Shown here in pieces: positions 63,392-64,000 of a stretch of 64,000 nucleotides of DNA. Both the position numbers and the translations under genes were made by a program. The notes under the pieces are model-generated. The model was not told where the DNA came from, did no database searches, and saw only the letters and a program-made list of their open reading frames with translations. The DNA is taken from NCBI GenBank assembly GCA_963814805.1, contig CAWFER010000001.1:124001-188000 (forward strand), given 5' to 3'. The first letter of the stretch is position 1. Every line of letters starts with the position of its first letter. The DNA is from AP-15 sp963814805. Lineage in GTDB: Bacteria > Pseudomonadota > Alphaproteobacteria > ATCC43930 > CGMCC-115725.

Positions 63392-63844
63392 ATGCCCGAG
63401 CTGGTAGCGCTGCGTGCCGTGTTCGGCCAGGACGAGGCCAATCACGGCACGGTGCGCTATCGCGTCGATGGCGACGGCCTGGTGCGGGTGCCGCGCGAGG
63501 CCGTTTCTTTTCTGATCAGCAACGGGGGTTTTGCCTTGGCGAACACGACCACCGCTGCCATTGCCGAAGCCCAACCCACCAATGCTGACCCAACTCCACT
63601 GGTGTGGCTGCACCACGACGATGCCGGTGGATGCAGCTACGCCGGCGGCGAATATCCAAGCGATGAACGCGGCAACGTGCTGGTTCCGCCAGAGGCGGCG
63701 GCCGATCTCGCGGCGCACGGCTTTGCGCCAGTGCTGGAAGACGGCAGTGGGTGCGGGTCTGGACCACCGAGGGAGCCGGCCAGAATGGTGAAACCGGCGG
63801 CCCGGGCTAGACCGCGGGCGGCGACGCGCGCGACGAGGGGATGA
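63392..63844 (+). CDS. Hypothetical protein after the capsid gene
   Basis: 150 residues (MPELVALRAVFGQDEANHGT): a short beta-rich N-terminal domain with GLVRVPREAVSFLISNGGFA, a second similar strand-turn stretch (NVLVPPEAAADLAAHGFAPV), and a basic Arg/Ala-rich tail. The internal duplication of VPPEAA/VPREAV suggests two repeats. In position it could be a head decoration or connector protein. The start at 63392 follows a TTG alternative one codon earlier. Confidence 0.6.
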   Translation: MPELVALRAVFGQDEANHGTVRYRVDGDGLVRVPREAVSFLISNGGFALANTTTAAIAEAQPTNADPTPLVWLHHDDAGGCSYAGGEYPSDERGNVLVPPEAAADLAAHGFAPVLEDGSGCGSGPPREPARMVKPAARARPRAATRATRG

Positions 63845-63847
63845 GCC

Positions 63848-64000
63848 ATGTCCGAAATCAGCGAGCCGGTCTACGCCACCTCGGTGCGCCGGGCGATCAA
63901 GGCGATAAATCCATCGGTCGCCGATGCGGCCAAGACCCATGGCTGGCCAGCAGCGCTTGATGCCGTCAGCACGATCCTGATGTCGCTGCTGATCGCCGCG
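63848..64000 (+). CDS. Partial gene at the right edge (particle cluster)
   Basis: Starts at ATG 63848 (MSEISEPVYATSVRRAIKAI), 4 bases after the previous stop, and is open to the window end (51 codons seen). The position after the capsid gene suggests a head-tail connector or another virion protein; the visible part is too short to assign. Confidence 0.6.
   Translation, partial: MSEISEPVYATSVRRAIKAINPSVADAAKTHGWPAALDAVSTILMSLLIAA

Overview
The window is a high-GC chromosomal segment from an alphaproteobacterium. It looks Rhodospirillales-like, but this rests on remembered gene order and family content, not on a search. The clues are rnpB next to mraZ, the run ubiG / lysC / ptsP / rodZ-like / ispG / hisS / prfA / prmC / DUF4167 / clpB, and the small families DUF1127, DUF1178 and DUF4167.

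Layout. 0-2.7 kb: mraZ with an unusually regular five-box operator, the RNase P RNA gene, and a secreted beta-helix protein. 2.9-11.9 kb: an accessory transport and catabolism block (DMT exporter, amidohydrolase, MFS exporter, NHL-repeat protein, Rieske oxygenase, LigB-type extradiol dioxygenase, M20 dipeptidase). 12.6-28.3 kb: mixed genes (GFA enzyme, aminopeptidase P, two DUF1127 proteins, prmA, dnaB, RpiR and LysR regulators, COG4280 membrane protein, CmcJ-like oxidoreductase, PEP-CTERM protein, atypical SDR, luciferase-like monooxygenase, DUF1178, ubiG). 28.4-43.6 kb: an intact housekeeping block (lysC, nitronate monooxygenase, ptsP, rodZ-like, ispG, GT87, hisS, prfA, prmC, DUF4167, clpB). 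43.6-64 kb: a prophage-like (or GTA-like) particle cluster that runs off the right edge.

The particle cluster begins with a divergent S24-type repressor over a palindromic promoter region, then two small regulator-like genes, a near-consensus sigma70 promoter, and terminase small and large subunits. Next come five consecutive genes whose products carry N-terminal export signals (beta-helix/repeat protein, small secreted protein, tail-fibre-like protein, another small secreted protein, and one with a Tat-like signal). After these come the portal, a terminator, several small virion-type proteins, a DUF1906 lysin candidate, a large protease/scaffold fusion, a second terminator, and a major capsid protein with an inserted Ig-like domain. 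No integrase, replication gene or tail-tube gene is visible inside the window. The secreted cassette between terminase and portal, and a close stand-alone paralogue of its beta-helix protein beside rnpB 45 kb away, are the most unusual observations.

Caution on sequence quality or decay: many accessory genes between 8 and 26.5 kb, plus four in the particle cluster, need one or more single-base shifts to read through, while the 15 kb housekeeping block needs none. This could be local sequencing error or real gene decay; the reads would decide. All family names come from recognising motifs by eye.
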